DNA of 64,000 bases, taken from contig JANBPK010000856.1 of assembly GCA_027579435.1 (NCBI GenBank), positions 62,001 to 126,000 of the forward strand, in the 5' to 3' direction. The notes beneath the pieces are model-generated. The model was given only the letters and a program-made list of their open reading frames with translations. It was not told where the DNA came from and ran no database searches. This DNA comes from Candolleomyces eurysporus (taxonomy: Eukaryota; Basidiomycota; Agaricomycetes; Agaricales; Psathyrellaceae). Positions 8,407-18,956 of the stretch are shown one piece after another. Positions within the stretch are counted from its first letter, which is position 1, and every line of letters begins with the position of its first letter. Both the position numbers and the translations under genes were made by a program.

Positions 8407-10377
8407 CTAGTCATATACTGTACCAACCGCTGACACCCTCCCAAACTCGACGTTGAATGGTTCAAACTGTTCCGAATCGAGGGTATTGAATGGTGTGCTC
8501 CCAGAACCAGGTGGCCAACAGCGGGGAATAACTTCCTTGAGGGGAATGATCCTGACGGGATGGCCACGGATGGACGCATCGTATGTCGCTAAAGCCCAAG
8601 GTCCCTCTCCTCCATCGCCTACATCCTCTTCTCTCTCACCCAGGCTCCCCCCTTCTGCCTTCTGCTGCCCATCCTCCTGAACGAAGTTCGATCGTCTAAA
8701 CGGTGGCTCCATAACGTTGACAGGTTGCTTCAGTCTTGAAAGCCACATATCGACCCACATGGGCGGTAGCCGCAATACTTGAACATTCTCCCATCTTTTC
8801 GCGATTTCCATACACCACGACGCATATTGCTCGAGACAGTGGTTTGAATTATACCCGCTAATTTCGAAGTCGATGGATATGTCCAGGGCGTCAGGCCACA
8901 ACGCATCTCCAGTAAACCCCCCGTCCTCGTTATACGGGTACGCTCGAGAGAGAACGGATATTAAGCTCGATTGGTGGTCGGATAAGATGAGGGTATGAAC
9001 ACTGCGGCTCATTCGCTCCATGAGGAGGAATCCAAATCGGGCCGCTTCGTCATTGTAGATCTTGATGTCAGCGATGGTAAGGGATTGTAGTGAAGGGAAG
9101 ACGTTTGTGTCTTTGGATGTGAGTTCGGTGTATTGGGATCGGGGGTCTGGCCACATATCGAAGTCAGTGGTCCACGGGCTTTCACCGAGAATGAATGAAG
9201 ATATCTCGAGAGTCTCGAGGTGTGCGGCGGCGATATACCGGAGGAGGAACCAAAACAACTTGCTCCGCGAGCCGTCCCAGGCGTCGCGCCTGAACGACGA
9301 TCCCAGACGGAGATGCTTGAGAGCCGGAAAATCGATGTAATATGTCGGGTCATTTGGGCTGGCAGGAAAAGAATTTCTGCACAATATCTTTTCGCACAGA
9401 GAGAGGGATTCAAGGTGAGGTGACCGTAAAATGGTGCTGTGAATCAAAGCAGGCCATTCGATGAGAAATTCGCTAACATCGCTATGCGATTCCACGCTCC
9501 CATACTCCAGCACTAGATGGGTCAGCCGACTTATGCAGGGTCTGCACGAGAGAAGACCTGCTCTGTCCAGCTTCAAGTACCGGAGTGCCGGACATGGACC
9601 CCTGGGATCTCCTTTATCCAGTAAAAGGATTTGGGGGTTCCAACCATCATCCTGCGCCGTTAGTCGTCCCCATCTGGGCGGTTCTCCCGTGCAAACAACC
9701 ATCCTCTCCAACCTCGGAGCCCAAATAGCGGCTTTCAACGGCGTTACCAGCACTCTTCTTCTCGTATCATTCGCCAGAATCGTTATTTGCCTCCACCTCT
9801 CTGCGTTTTCAACTGCCACGGTCAGCATCTCATGTACCAACTGTTTGAACCGCGTCATCGACAACGTCGACTCTGGTTCATAGGGTTCCAGGCAGGTGAA
9901 GTCGAAAAAAAGGTCTAGGTCATGGGTTCCGGATCGTTGGAGGTACGTTCGAAGGCGGGCCAACTCGTTAACGAGGAGCGCGCACGATGAAGGCTTGTCG
10001 CACCAGAACATGCTCCATAGGGAATGCATTGTGAGGGTAATCGTTCTCCACCGACTGCAGACCTGGGAAAGCACAACCTCTGCCCTCCAGAACCTGTTGA
10101 CTCCGTCCCCCGAGGTGTCGTTTGAACCGGACAAGAGATCCTGTGATCGATGTAAGGAGTCGAATACTTCTGAAAGCATTTCGTCCGGAAACTGTGATAT
10201 TGTTGCGATTCTGTTGTTGTGCATGAGCCCGTACTGCCTTTGCACCGATGCGCGCTCGTTGGAGACCCTGTCGAGCTGGGCCTGTAGCAGAGCTTGCTCT
10301 TGCGCCAAGCTCTGCAGCCGTTGCTCGTACTGCTCGAGTAGAGACAGCTCCTGAAGGTCTAGCGGTATTGGTGGCAT
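8407..10377 (-). CDS. F-box protein with N-terminal coiled coil (tandem copy 1)
   Basis: 656 residues, single exon, start MPPIPLDLQELSLLEQYE. Residues 8-50 form a Gln/Leu-rich coiled coil, followed by the F-box (TISQFPDEMLSEVF, then SQVCSRWRTITLTMHSLWS). The rest holds leucine-rich motifs (LRYLKLD, HLVLEYG, SPHLESLSLCEKIL). The C-terminus has an acidic low-complexity stretch (EREEDVGDGGEG) before VRIIPLKEVIPRCWPPGS. It is a close paralogue of 10810-12792. The likely role is SCF substrate recognition; the target is unknown. Confidence 0.87.
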   Translation of the reverse strand: MPPIPLDLQELSLLEQYEQRLQSLAQEQALLQAQLDRVSNERASVQRQYGLMHNNRIATISQFPDEMLSEVFDSLHRSQDLLSGSNDTSGDGVNRFWRAEVVLSQVCSRWRTITLTMHSLWSMFWCDKPSSCALLVNELARLRTYLQRSGTHDLDLFFDFTCLEPYEPESTLSMTRFKQLVHEMLTVAVENAERWRQITILANDTRRRVLVTPLKAAIWAPRLERMVVCTGEPPRWGRLTAQDDGWNPQILLLDKGDPRGPCPALRYLKLDRAGLLSCRPCISRLTHLVLEYGSVESHSDVSEFLIEWPALIHSTILRSPHLESLSLCEKILCRNSFPASPNDPTYYIDFPALKHLRLGSSFRRDAWDGSRSKLFWFLLRYIAAAHLETLEISSFILGESPWTTDFDMWPDPRSQYTELTSKDTNVFPSLQSLTIADIKIYNDEAARFGFLLMERMSRSVHTLILSDHQSSLISVLSRAYPYNEDGGFTGDALWPDALDISIDFEISGYNSNHCLEQYASWCMEIAKRWENVQVLRLPPMWVDMWLSRLKQPVNVMEPPFRRSNFVQEDGQQKAEGGSLGEREEDVGDGGEGPWALATYDASIRGHPVRIIPLKEVIPRCWPPGSGSTPFNTLDSEQFEPFNVEFGRVSAVGTVYD

Positions 10378-10640
10378 GATTAGTGAGAAGCAGTTAAACA
10401 GTGATGATGGTTTGAGTGACGCGTTACGCGTTACGTGCCCTACTGGTGCAATGAGCTGGAGATCATCTCACGATCTTGATAGACAGGCGCCCGCCGATAA
10501 GTCGCAACCTGCGACCTTGTCCTCTCATATAGTCTCGATTTGATTATTGAGGGGTGCTACGAATTGATAACCTAAGCTAACACGTAAAAGGGATGGAAAA
10601 AAAGGGAGAGAGAAGTCACGAAAATGCGAATCACTTCTTC
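8407..10640 (-). repeat. Tandem duplication, F-box unit copy 1
   Basis: The gene and about 250 bases of its promoter are duplicated with 10810-13050. Shared promoter blocks include GCGTTACGCG, CTTGATAGA.AG.CGCCC and GGGAGAGAGAA. Boundaries are approximate. Confidence 0.75.
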
Positions 10641-10809
10641 GCAGCACGAGCAAAAGTCTTCACTTCATATTCATATTATGATGAGCGGTGTCACGAACAA
10701 GAGCCGTTGCTGCCAACATTCGTGAAGAAATCTCTCCTATAGGAAGTACATAATAGATATCCGGGATTGCGCCTGCGCATCGAGTCATAGAATTGTAATA
10801 CCGTGTTCG
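10378..10809. other. Promoter of 8407-10377 and 3' flank of the next gene
   Basis: No gene. The first 250 bases are homologous to the promoter region upstream of 12792, including direct GCGTTAC repeats at about 10421-10435. Confidence 0.55.
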
Positions 10810-12792
10810 TTACCCATACACTGTACCAACCGCCGAGACCCGCCCGAATTCGACATTGAACGGTTCAAACTGCTCCGATGCGAGTGTATTGGAAGGTGTA
10901 CTATCAGAGTTTGGTGGCCAGCAACGGGGAATAATCTCCTCGAAAGGGATGATCCTAACGGGATGCCCGCAAATCGAAGCGTCATATGTCGCCAAACCCC
11001 AAGGTTCCTCTCCGTCATCCGGGCCGCCATCATCCTCGTCTTCGGTGTCAATCAGGCTCTCCCCTTCCGCCCTCTGACCATCCTTCCAAACGAAGTCCGA
11101 CCATACCCAGGGTGCCGCCCTCACGCTGACAGGCTGCTTCAGTCTTGCAAGCCACATATCGACCCAGACAGGCGGCAGCCGCAATACTTGTACGTTCTTC
11201 CATCTCGATGTGATTTTCATACACCAGGTCGCGTACAACTCGAGACAATGCTTCGGGCTGCCAGCTTCAATCTCGAAATCGATGGATATGTCCAATGCAC
11301 TGGGCCATAACGCAGCGTTTGGGAACCCCGCGTCCCGGTTGAATGGGTACGCTCGAGAGAGGATGGGCCTTAAGCTCGATTGGTGGTCGGATAGGGTGAG
11401 GGCTTGAACGTTGTGAGTCATTCTTTCCAACAGGAGGAACCCCAATGGACCCGTCTTTTCCTCGGTGAAGATCTTGATGTCGGCGAGGGCGAGGGATCGT
11501 AGTGAGGGAAAGATATGTGTGTCTTTATATGTGCGTTGTGTATCTTGGGGAATAGGCCACTGATCACCGGTGGATGACCAGGGACTTTCACCGACGACGA
11601 ACGAGGAAATTTCAAGCGTTTCGAGATGAGAGGCAGCGATATACCGGAGGAGGAACCAGAACAATTTGCTCGGCGCGCCGCTCCAGCCTTCGCGCTTGAA
11701 CGACGATCCCAAACGGAGATGTTTGAGCTTCGGAAAATCGAGATAGTATTCCGGATCGCTGGGTTTAGCGGGGAAGGTACTCCTGCACAATATCTTCTCG
11801 CATAGGGAAAGGGATTCGAGGTGAGGTGATCGTAACAGGTTGCTGTTCAGCAGGGCAGGCCACTCGATAACAAACTCGCCGCCATCGCTATCCGGATCCA
11901 CACCGCCATACTCCAATACGAGGTGGGTCAGCCGACTGATGCACGGTCTATAGAATTGCAGACCAGCTCTGTCCAGCTTCAGGTACCGGAGTGCCGGACA
12001 CGGGCCTCTGCGGTCTCCTTTACCCAGTAGAAGAACTTGCGGGTTCCAGCCTTCATCCTTCGCCGTTATTCGACCCGTTCTGGACGTTTCTCCCGTGCAA
12101 ACAACCATCCTCTCCAACCTCGGAGCCCAGATATCGGCCTTCAAAGGCGTCACAGGCACCCTTCTCCTCGTATCATTTGCGAGAATCGTTATTTGCTTCC
12201 ACCTCTCCGCGTGTTCAACTGCTACACTCAACATCTCCTGTACCAACTCTTTAAATCGCGTCATCGATAAGGTCGACTCTGGTTCATAGGGCTCCGGGCA
12301 TGTGAAGTCGAAAAAGAGTTCTAGGGAATGGGTCCCGGAACGTGGAAGGTACATCCGGAGGCGGGCTAACTCGGCGACGAGGCATGCGCACGATGAAGGC
12401 CTGTCGCACCAAAATACGCTCCATAGGGAGCGCGTTCTGAGGGCAATCGTTCTCCACCGACTGCAGACCTTGGAAAGCACGATCTCCGCTCTCCAGAACC
12501 TGGTAACCTGACGACGTTCGTCCCTCGAGATATTGGCTGAGCCGGCCAAGAGAATCTGCGATTGATGCAAGGACTTGAAGACCTCTGAAAGCATCTCTTC
12601 AGGAAGACGTGATATCCTTGCAACTCTGCTGTTGTGCACGAGCCCATATTTCCTTCGCACCAATGCACGCTGGTTGGAGATCCGGTCGAGCTCGACCTGT
12701 CGAAGCGCCTGCTCCTGTTCCAATATTTGTAAGCTTTTCTCGTACTGCTGGATCAGAGACAGCTCCTGGGTGTCAAGCGGTATTGGCGGCAT
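10810..12792 (-). CDS. F-box protein with N-terminal coiled coil (tandem copy 2)
   Basis: 660 residues, single exon, start MPPIPLDTQELSLIQQYE. It follows copy 1 block by block: coiled coil, F-box (RISRLPEEMLSEVF, SKVCSRWRTIALRTRSLWS), leucine-rich motifs and the same C-terminus ending FGRVSAVGTVYG. Insertions and deletions are few (for example an extra RDERRQ after the F-box), and no stops or frameshifts are visible, so both copies look functional. SKP1-binding substrate adaptor by family; target unknown. Confidence 0.87.
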   Translation of the reverse strand: MPPIPLDTQELSLIQQYEKSLQILEQEQALRQVELDRISNQRALVRRKYGLVHNSRVARISRLPEEMLSEVFKSLHQSQILLAGSANISRDERRQVTRFWRAEIVLSKVCSRWRTIALRTRSLWSVFWCDRPSSCACLVAELARLRMYLPRSGTHSLELFFDFTCPEPYEPESTLSMTRFKELVQEMLSVAVEHAERWKQITILANDTRRRVPVTPLKADIWAPRLERMVVCTGETSRTGRITAKDEGWNPQVLLLGKGDRRGPCPALRYLKLDRAGLQFYRPCISRLTHLVLEYGGVDPDSDGGEFVIEWPALLNSNLLRSPHLESLSLCEKILCRSTFPAKPSDPEYYLDFPKLKHLRLGSSFKREGWSGAPSKLFWFLLRYIAASHLETLEISSFVVGESPWSSTGDQWPIPQDTQRTYKDTHIFPSLRSLALADIKIFTEEKTGPLGFLLLERMTHNVQALTLSDHQSSLRPILSRAYPFNRDAGFPNAALWPSALDISIDFEIEAGSPKHCLELYATWCMKITSRWKNVQVLRLPPVWVDMWLARLKQPVSVRAAPWVWSDFVWKDGQRAEGESLIDTEDEDDGGPDDGEEPWGLATYDASICGHPVRIIPFEEIIPRCWPPNSDSTPSNTLASEQFEPFNVEFGRVSAVGTVYG

Positions 12793-13050
12793 GGTTATGA
12801 AGGCGAGCAGTAAGCCAGTGATGGGGGTTTGAAGTTAGGAGGGCTCGACTACGCAAGCGTTACGCGCGCTATCAACGTGGCCGGTATCGTCCCACGATCG
12901 ATCGGAAGCTTGATAGATAGACGCCCACCACATAATCTTTGGCCTGCCTCTTTATTGCACTACGAAGGTATGCTACAAATCGATAGTCCGTACAAATACG
13001 TAAGGAAGCGAATGGAAAAGGGAGAGAGAAACGTCAAGAAGATGAAGGTG
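10810..13050 (-). repeat. Tandem duplication, F-box unit copy 2
   Basis: Counterpart of 8407-10640, including the promoter blocks between 12793 and 13050 (GCGTTACGCGCG, TTGATAGATAGACGCCC, GGGAGAGAGAAACGTCAAGAAG). Confidence 0.75.
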
Positions 13051-13054
13051 GCGA

Positions 13055-15294
13055 CTACTTCTGAACAATCTTTATCTTGGCTTCGTGAGCAGTGCCACCA
13101 ACAAGAGTCATTCCGGCCAATAAACTAGGAGAGCTAGCGCGAGTCGTTACCCCAGGAGCCAGATTCTCGTTTTTCTCTGAGTCTTCGGCCGTCGCAGAGC
13201 TGAACTGGCCCGCGGCGCGAAGCTGATGGTGGGGATGTTGCTGGTGATGAGTCGAAAACCCAGAGGTCGCGCCAGGGCTCAGGCTAATGTTGCTCAGCTG
13301 CAAACCGAGAGTACTCGTAGCGTTCAAGCCTATCGCAGCAGATTTCAACTTGAGGTTCGAAGAAATATTCCAGGCAGGAGAACCAGTTCCCAGTCCGCCA
13401 CCGCTACCACTAATCAACGAAGCTCCTAGAGGACTAATCCCGGGGGTAGAAACACCGGAGGCCGGAAGGTTAGGCGTGCACGGTCCACTGCCGCCGTGCG
13501 GCGAGAGAGGTGAGTTGACCTTGGATTGAGGGTGAGGCAGCAGCGAACTTCCGTGACCATGGAAGTGAGGAGTATGAATATGTCCAACGCTGCCGTGAGG
13601 AGAAGGGATTCCAGAAAACGAACTGGAGCTGCCGCTTATAGGTGGTGTACCGACGACGCTGCTCGAGGTAGACCCAACCGAAGGAGACATACTATTGCTG
13701 CTATTCATGGCGACCGCCGTCTTCCATTTAGCCTGCGTGAACTTTGTCGCCAGCTCGGAGATCGAGTGATAGAGATCCATGTTGAATCCGACGCACTGCA
13801 GGGCAATGCATGCCAGCTTTAGTGCCCCAGCAGCGTATAACTGTCCAGTCTCATAGTTATTTTGAGGGGTAGTGCTCTTCCGACCAGCCAGAGTTTCTTT
13901 AATGATAGCAGAGGTGGCCTATCAATCGGTCAGCAAAGGCACGACTCGGTAAGGAATGAACAACTTCGGGAGAAAATTGTTCCCATTCTTTGGTAGAGAC
14001 GACGTCTATATAGAATGCTTTATAGGAACCGGCATAATACCACGTTCCGTCGTGGTTATAGAAGCACTCTGTAAGGACAGCATTGAACCTTCTGAATGTC
14101 AGGAGCATCTCGAAAAACACGGACCTGTAGGCTTGCTCATCCTTCCTATGACGTCCACAGCATTCCACCGGTGAGCAGTGAGAGCTCGAGGGTTGGTGTT
14201 GCATTTGAACATGGGAACGTACATGAATCCATGTTCTTCACGCTCAGGGCACCAAGTCGTCGTTGTGCTGTGGAATACTCGGTAGTTTCCTAGCCTAGGA
14301 AGTAGAATAATGAGCTTGAGACGAAGAGCACTGGCAATGCCTGTGCACTTACTCCGTTCGCAACGACTGGCTATCACATTAGCGAAATCTCTACCAAATA
14401 ATGCCAAACTCACCGCTGGCGCGCTGTTCAAGAATTCATGTAGCGTCACCTGAGGTGGTAAGGTGATAGGAACAAGGGATATGTCGGGAGCGTTTTCTGG
14501 AAGCGGAATCGCGGCGAGCATGTCGTTGCGCACTTGGATCAGTTCAGCAACATCCTGCGCTTTTGCTGACTTTGTCTGCGAAGGAAACGTATCAGCCTGA
14601 CGAAACCCGACAAAAATTAGCAACGCACGCGGCACAGCTCAACACGGGAGTCGCAGAAGACCTTCGGTACCTCCGGTTCGGTTTGAGTCCCCGCCGACAC
14701 CTAAGGAAACCATATGAGCGACACGACGGGCGATGGACGGAAATAAACGCACACGAGTAATTTCCCCCTCATAATGGGGTGGCGGGTCGCAGAGCATCTT
14801 CCGTTCGTACGAGCCGTACTCCTTCAGACACAGGTTGATGTCTCTCAGGTCTGCAACCATCTCTTCCAGCTCCAAAATCCGCTTGTCGTGGGACTCGGAT
14901 GGCGGGGACAGAGAATGACCGAGCTTCTCCAACCCGTGTTCTTCCCGCTCTTTCTGAAGCTGTTCAATAACCTCCGAGTGTCTTCTGACCGAGGTGTAAG
15001 CTTCTAGTAGCCGATGCACAGCGGCATCCCGGGCCTTCATCGCCTCCACGACGCGCATCTTTTCTACCTGGATTTCGAGGGCCATCTCCACGACGCGGAA
15101 GGGAGTCTGAGAGGATACCGCCCAGCGTAAATTTCGCTGAAATGCGTCGTCCTTGTATGAAATTCACTCACAGCATCCCGAAGAAGCTCTAGACCCCGTG
15201 AAAGCTGGCACAATGCTTCGTTTTGCTCCTCGTCATCGATAGTGGTAACCAAAAGGCCATGGTGTTTGTCCCCAGATGAATCGCCCGAGTCCAT
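13055..15294 (-). CDS. Coiled-coil protein resembling fungal DUF6697 proteins
   Basis: Six exons: 15172-15294, 14711-15106, 14353-14596, 14169-14289, 13962-14124, 13055-13918, 636 residues in frame. Residues 1-140 are acidic then coiled coil (LLEAYTSVRRHSEVIEQLQ, ILELEEMVADLRDINLCL). The middle has NYRVFHSTTTTWCPEREEHG, then RSVFFEMLLTFRRF and DGTWYYAGSYKAF, then LKLACIALQCVGFN. This succession of Y/F/W-rich blocks ending in QCVGFN is what I recall for the Agaricomycete domain DUF6697, of unknown function. The last 220 residues are a Ser/Gly/Pro/His-rich tail, likely disordered. The donor of intron 2 (14597-14710) is weak (ATG then GTTTCC), so that junction is the least certain. Intron 14125-14168 is only 44 bases. 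Confidence 0.72.
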
Positions 15295-15584
15295 GGTATT
15301 TTACAGTGATAGAGATAGCAGAATTCGCGTTCAAGAAGATAGATCGAGAAAGAAGTGGAAGGCAGAAGAGGGGCAAAACGTCGTGCTGCTAAAATACATA
15401 TGATGTCACTACTCAGAACCAAACAAAGGAAAATAGCTGAACAGACGCCCAGGCGCCTGGTACTGAATATAAATACAGAGGGCGAGGAAGTCGGGTGCAT
15501 TGAACGAGAGCTGCAAAGGGTAGGTTGAGCATGCTGAAATGCAGAGTAGAAAATGAGAACGATACGTACTTCCCGTATTTCACC

Positions 15585-16799
15585 TCATATGCGTTCAATA
15601 TACCATTCGTTCCACCCATCCCGACCACCAATCTCTGCGCCTTGGACAATTCGCAGATCGTCACAGCCATCGATAGTGGTCAGCACCGCACTGCATATAA
15701 CCCCTACGGCTACAGGGGCCCATGATGCCCCGATGCAGCGGAATGGCCCCCCTCCAAAAACGTACTTCAAGGCCTCGAATTGTTCCTTGGTCGGCTCCGC
15801 TAAGCAGAGAAACCGAGATGGATTGAATTCCCCTGCACTTGGACCCCAGATATCAGCGGACTGCTGTATTTTGGCGACATCTGCGGATTCCTTCTGTGTG
15901 ATTCGATAGGGGATGATGCGTTGGAGGAGTTGGAGGATGGTGGAGGGGAGGTATTGGCAAAACGGACGAGTCTTCATCCGACCAATGCGTTTCGAAGGGG
16001 GATGAAGGCGCATCGTTTCGTCAACGATGTTCTTCGGACTCAGACGAGTTCCGTGTCCGGCAAAGGTCTTGACGCTGGGAGTCCTGTATAAACCGAGAAA
16101 CGCGTCCAACATACCCTCGTCTCGGTGAGAATATGCGACAGCAATGGCGACTACTCGCCAAAGTGTCTCCCATGCTGGAATGACAAAGTCGACCGGGTTG
16201 GGGTACTCCTGAGTGTCGGGAATGAGACGACGGAGGGCGTCGTTTAGCTGTGGTAGGAGATGGGGTGGGATGTTCTCCGGCTTCTTCGAAAGAGCCCAGA
16301 GACGATTGATATGGGAAGTTACCTTGACGACGTCTTCTCGGGCGAAAGACTCTACGGAAGCATCCACACCCAAGAGACCCACCAAGATAACTCGGAGAGT
16401 AGCACATTGAATGAAAACATCATATGGGATCTGGCTCCTTGAATCAAGCTCAGAGAGCTCAGCCCGGACGGCCTGCGTGGATAGGTCGCGGAAGTGCAAC
16501 CAACCAAGTCTATTCGATCGCTTCAAGAGCGCGTGAGCCTGTGTAACGAATGTCGAATGAGTGCTCGGATTGTTGGAGACGAACGTGTTGGACAGATTGA
16601 ACGCTTTCACGAGGCGCATGTTCGCCATCGATCTTTCCGTCAAGAGCTGCCCAGTCGTGGCGCCGGGAGGGCTGAGACAGGAGCGAATGCTGTCCAAGGT
16701 GCTATGTGCAATGGAAGTGTTACGCAACACGTCCATTGCACATAGCAGCAAAGACAGCACAGTTACTGCAAAGATTGCGAGGGTGAGCATATCCGTCAT
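15585..16799 (-). CDS. Cytochrome P450-like protein
   Basis: 404 residues without introns. An N-terminal hydrophobic segment (LAIFAVTVLSLLL) would anchor it in the ER membrane. The K-helix ETMRLHPPSKR (E-x-x-R), the FNPSRF block and the heme loop FGGGPFRCIG with Cys355 as axial thiolate ligand support P450 identity. The I-helix region reads PAWETLWRVVAIAVAY and lacks the usual A-G-x-D/E-T oxygen-activation motif. At 404 residues it is about 100 shorter than typical, mostly on the N-terminal side. It may be a divergent, possibly non-monooxygenase P450 or a partly decayed one. It is transcribed toward the DUF6697-like gene, 290 bases away. The reading frame is intact. Confidence 0.75.
   Translation of the reverse strand: MTDMLTLAIFAVTVLSLLLCAMDVLRNTSIAHSTLDSIRSCLSPPGATTGQLLTERSMANMRLVKAFNLSNTFVSNNPSTHSTFVTQAHALLKRSNRLGWLHFRDLSTQAVRAELSELDSRSQIPYDVFIQCATLRVILVGLLGVDASVESFAREDVVKVTSHINRLWALSKKPENIPPHLLPQLNDALRRLIPDTQEYPNPVDFVIPAWETLWRVVAIAVAYSHRDEGMLDAFLGLYRTPSVKTFAGHGTRLSPKNIVDETMRLHPPSKRIGRMKTRPFCQYLPSTILQLLQRIIPYRITQKESADVAKIQQSADIWGPSAGEFNPSRFLCLAEPTKEQFEALKYVFGGGPFRCIGASWAPVAVGVICSAVLTTIDGCDDLRIVQGAEIGGRDGWNEWYIERI
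16694..16753. repeat. Near-perfect inverted repeat within the P450-like coding region
   Basis: TGCTATGTGCAATGGA at 16700-16715 is repeated exactly in reverse complement at 16732-16747. The middle (GTGTT/AACAC around ACGC) also pairs, giving a stem of about 22 base pairs with one mismatch and a 4-base loop. It falls in codons for the N-terminal CAMDVLRNTSIAHS segment. Confidence 0.85.
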
Positions 16800-17381
16800 T
16801 TGGGTGGGGGAAGCCCATCGACAGGATGACTCTTATATAGCTTCTCATTTCGAGTCAACAAGAGTAAGCCGAGATGAGATTGACGCCCAAGAACCCGAAT
16901 AACGGGGCGATACACTTCGGCATGAGGCAAAGATAAAGTGGGCATCAACCCGTAGCTGCACATGACAGCCATGTCAGATGCATTCAAGTGTATTGAATTA
17001 CCCGCAAGCTTCAGGCGAGGCAGGAAGTACAGCGGATATGACACACCGCAGGGATCGCAGCTCCCTTGTGATTCCTCCAATTGGATGCAATGTGTGGGTC
17101 CAAGTCACATACAATGACCCACAACCTTGGAAACTTACACACACATACCGTTGCAGTAAGCCGAAATTGTCCCATCGATCAGCTTATCGCTTTAATCAGT
17201 CCCTGCCATCTATTAAAAGATCAATGGAATTACATAGCGTTTCAACGAGGTACATTATGAAGTGCAACGAAAGATGACAGGCAGATCGTCTTGGCCTCAG
17301 CCCGCCAACTGGAAGCCGGTATCGTTAGTCCCAACGAAAGAGGAGGAGATGCAAGCTACAACTCACCACAGGAGTGCTCAT
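16800..17381. other. Intergenic, promoter of the P450-like gene
   Basis: No gene is supported. A small inverted repeat (TGTGGGTC at about 17093, GACCCACA at about 17116) lies in the middle. The right end is the 3' flank of the F-box gene at 17382. Confidence 0.5.
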
Positions 17382-18956
17382 CTATGGGTGGAAAGGATCC
17401 TCCTCGTTGTCCATCCAATCAAACCCGGGAGGCCAATAAGGAGGGGAAAGTTGATGCGGGCCCTCGATCGATCTAAGTGCGACCGAAGACGTGTGAGGCA
17501 ATTGCGGCGCTAAGTTAGCGACAAAGGACTGAAGCAAATGCATGTTCTGGGGTTTCGGCCATTCATTGACCAAGCGCAAGCATGTTGCTGGAGGGAGTCT
17601 GAAGTCGAGGACCACCATATGTTCCAAGTTTTCCCAGACATTTTCCTGACCTCCAACTTCAATCATCTGCAAGAGTAGCTGGCTGGGCTGATGCACCAGT
17701 GTGATGTGCGAAAAAGTGAGAGTTTTGATATTCCGAGTGAGGATCATGACTTGGCGGATGATCATGGGATTGTGTTCGTGGAAGTTGAGATGCGGCCCAT
17801 CCAGGTCCAGTAGGGTAAGTGATTTCAGGGAAGGGTATATATATGTGTGACGGGCTTCCTGGATATCGAAATCTTCGTGACTAAAATGCAACTTGTGAAA
17901 GGTGATTGTCTCTAGCACGGGAGCGGAAACGTGCGCCAAGAAATACAGATGTACTGGACCTAAGAGCGAGTTTCCGCAGCGGAAATGCTTCAGTGATCTA
18001 GCTTCAATTGTTGCAGTCCGTTGCCGATAACCTTCTACATCGATTTCGAAGAAGCTGCCGGATATCGACAAGGTCTGCAGCTTCGAAAGCGACAATATGT
18101 AATCCAACGTGGAGGCATTGAAGCCAATCCTGTCCAATGAGCTCTTTTGACGTTCTTCCAAACGCAAGTGAGCGATAGAGTCAAGGGGTGGGTGGATATT
18201 CAATATACTCGTGCCATCCAGGTGCACATATTTGAGCACTGGGGCACCAAGGGAAAAGATATTTGGATTCCACTGCGAGGGCTCAGCGTCCATTGGAATG
18301 AGGGGCAGGTTTTTGTCGGGGCACATGGCAAAAACCTCCAGCATCGGTGCGGAGACATCTGTCAGGTCGCGGCACAGATCGTCGAGGGGACAATTGTGGT
18401 CCGAGAGGATGTAAAGGCGCCGGCAATGGTCGAGGTGAGGGGGGATGAGTTGTAACATATCAAGTTGTTCTGGCCAGCCTTCTCCGATATCTGTGAAGCA
18501 AAACCAAAGGTCCAGCGGGTGTTTTTGAGATCGCTCCAGGTAGGCTTCAAATCGGTCGAGTGGTACGCGAGGAGATCCTTGACCTTCGTAGCGGAAGACG
18601 GACCATAATGAGGGAATCGAGAGCGCCAAGCTTCTCCAATGGCTGCAAACGTGTGAAATGACAACCTCTGCGATGGGATTCTGCGGCATGTCGTTCATTC
18701 GGTTGGCTTGCTGCACCAGGTGAAAAATCATGGAAAGTAGTTCGTTGGGCAGCTTCACGAGGATCGACTCAGAATTGAACAGTTTGCCATATTGACTTTG
18801 GGTTTCGATGATTTCATGCTCGACTTGCTCGACCTCTTGTATGAGCTGCGCCAGTTTCGCTTCGAGCGCCTCCTTCTTGTGAAGATAACCTTGCAGGAGA
18901 GCCGACTTCTCTTCTGCTGTAAGTCGTGGTTGAGCTGAGATTATCTTTAGCAGCAT
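17382..18956 (-). CDS. F-box protein with N-terminal coiled coil
   Basis: 524 residues. Residues 12-55 form a coiled coil (KEALEAKLAQLIQEVEQVEH), then the F-box (LVKLPNELLSMIFHLVQQ, SHVCSHWRSLALSIPSLWS). Leucine-rich blocks follow (LKYVHLDGTSIL, LQTLSISGSFF, LKSLTLLDLDG). The C-terminus ends YWPPGFDWMDNEEDPFHP, the WPPGF-W..ED..F signature shared by most F-box proteins here. ATG 18956 opens the frame; a short upstream exon ending in phase 1 is possible, because the region after TCTCAG at about 18935 resembles the exon 2 start of relatives. Confidence 0.83.
   Translation of the reverse strand: MLLKIISAQPRLTAEEKSALLQGYLHKKEALEAKLAQLIQEVEQVEHEIIETQSQYGKLFNSESILVKLPNELLSMIFHLVQQANRMNDMPQNPIAEVVISHVCSHWRSLALSIPSLWSVFRYEGQGSPRVPLDRFEAYLERSQKHPLDLWFCFTDIGEGWPEQLDMLQLIPPHLDHCRRLYILSDHNCPLDDLCRDLTDVSAPMLEVFAMCPDKNLPLIPMDAEPSQWNPNIFSLGAPVLKYVHLDGTSILNIHPPLDSIAHLRLEERQKSSLDRIGFNASTLDYILSLSKLQTLSISGSFFEIDVEGYRQRTATIEARSLKHFRCGNSLLGPVHLYFLAHVSAPVLETITFHKLHFSHEDFDIQEARHTYIYPSLKSLTLLDLDGPHLNFHEHNPMIIRQVMILTRNIKTLTFSHITLVHQPSQLLLQMIEVGGQENVWENLEHMVVLDFRLPPATCLRLVNEWPKPQNMHLLQSFVANLAPQLPHTSSVALRSIEGPHQLSPPYWPPGFDWMDNEEDPFHP

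Noticed and set aside
8453..12289. Many plus-strand frames opposite the two tandem F-box genes
   Set aside because: All are shadows of the minus-strand genes and mirror each other only because the genes are duplicated.
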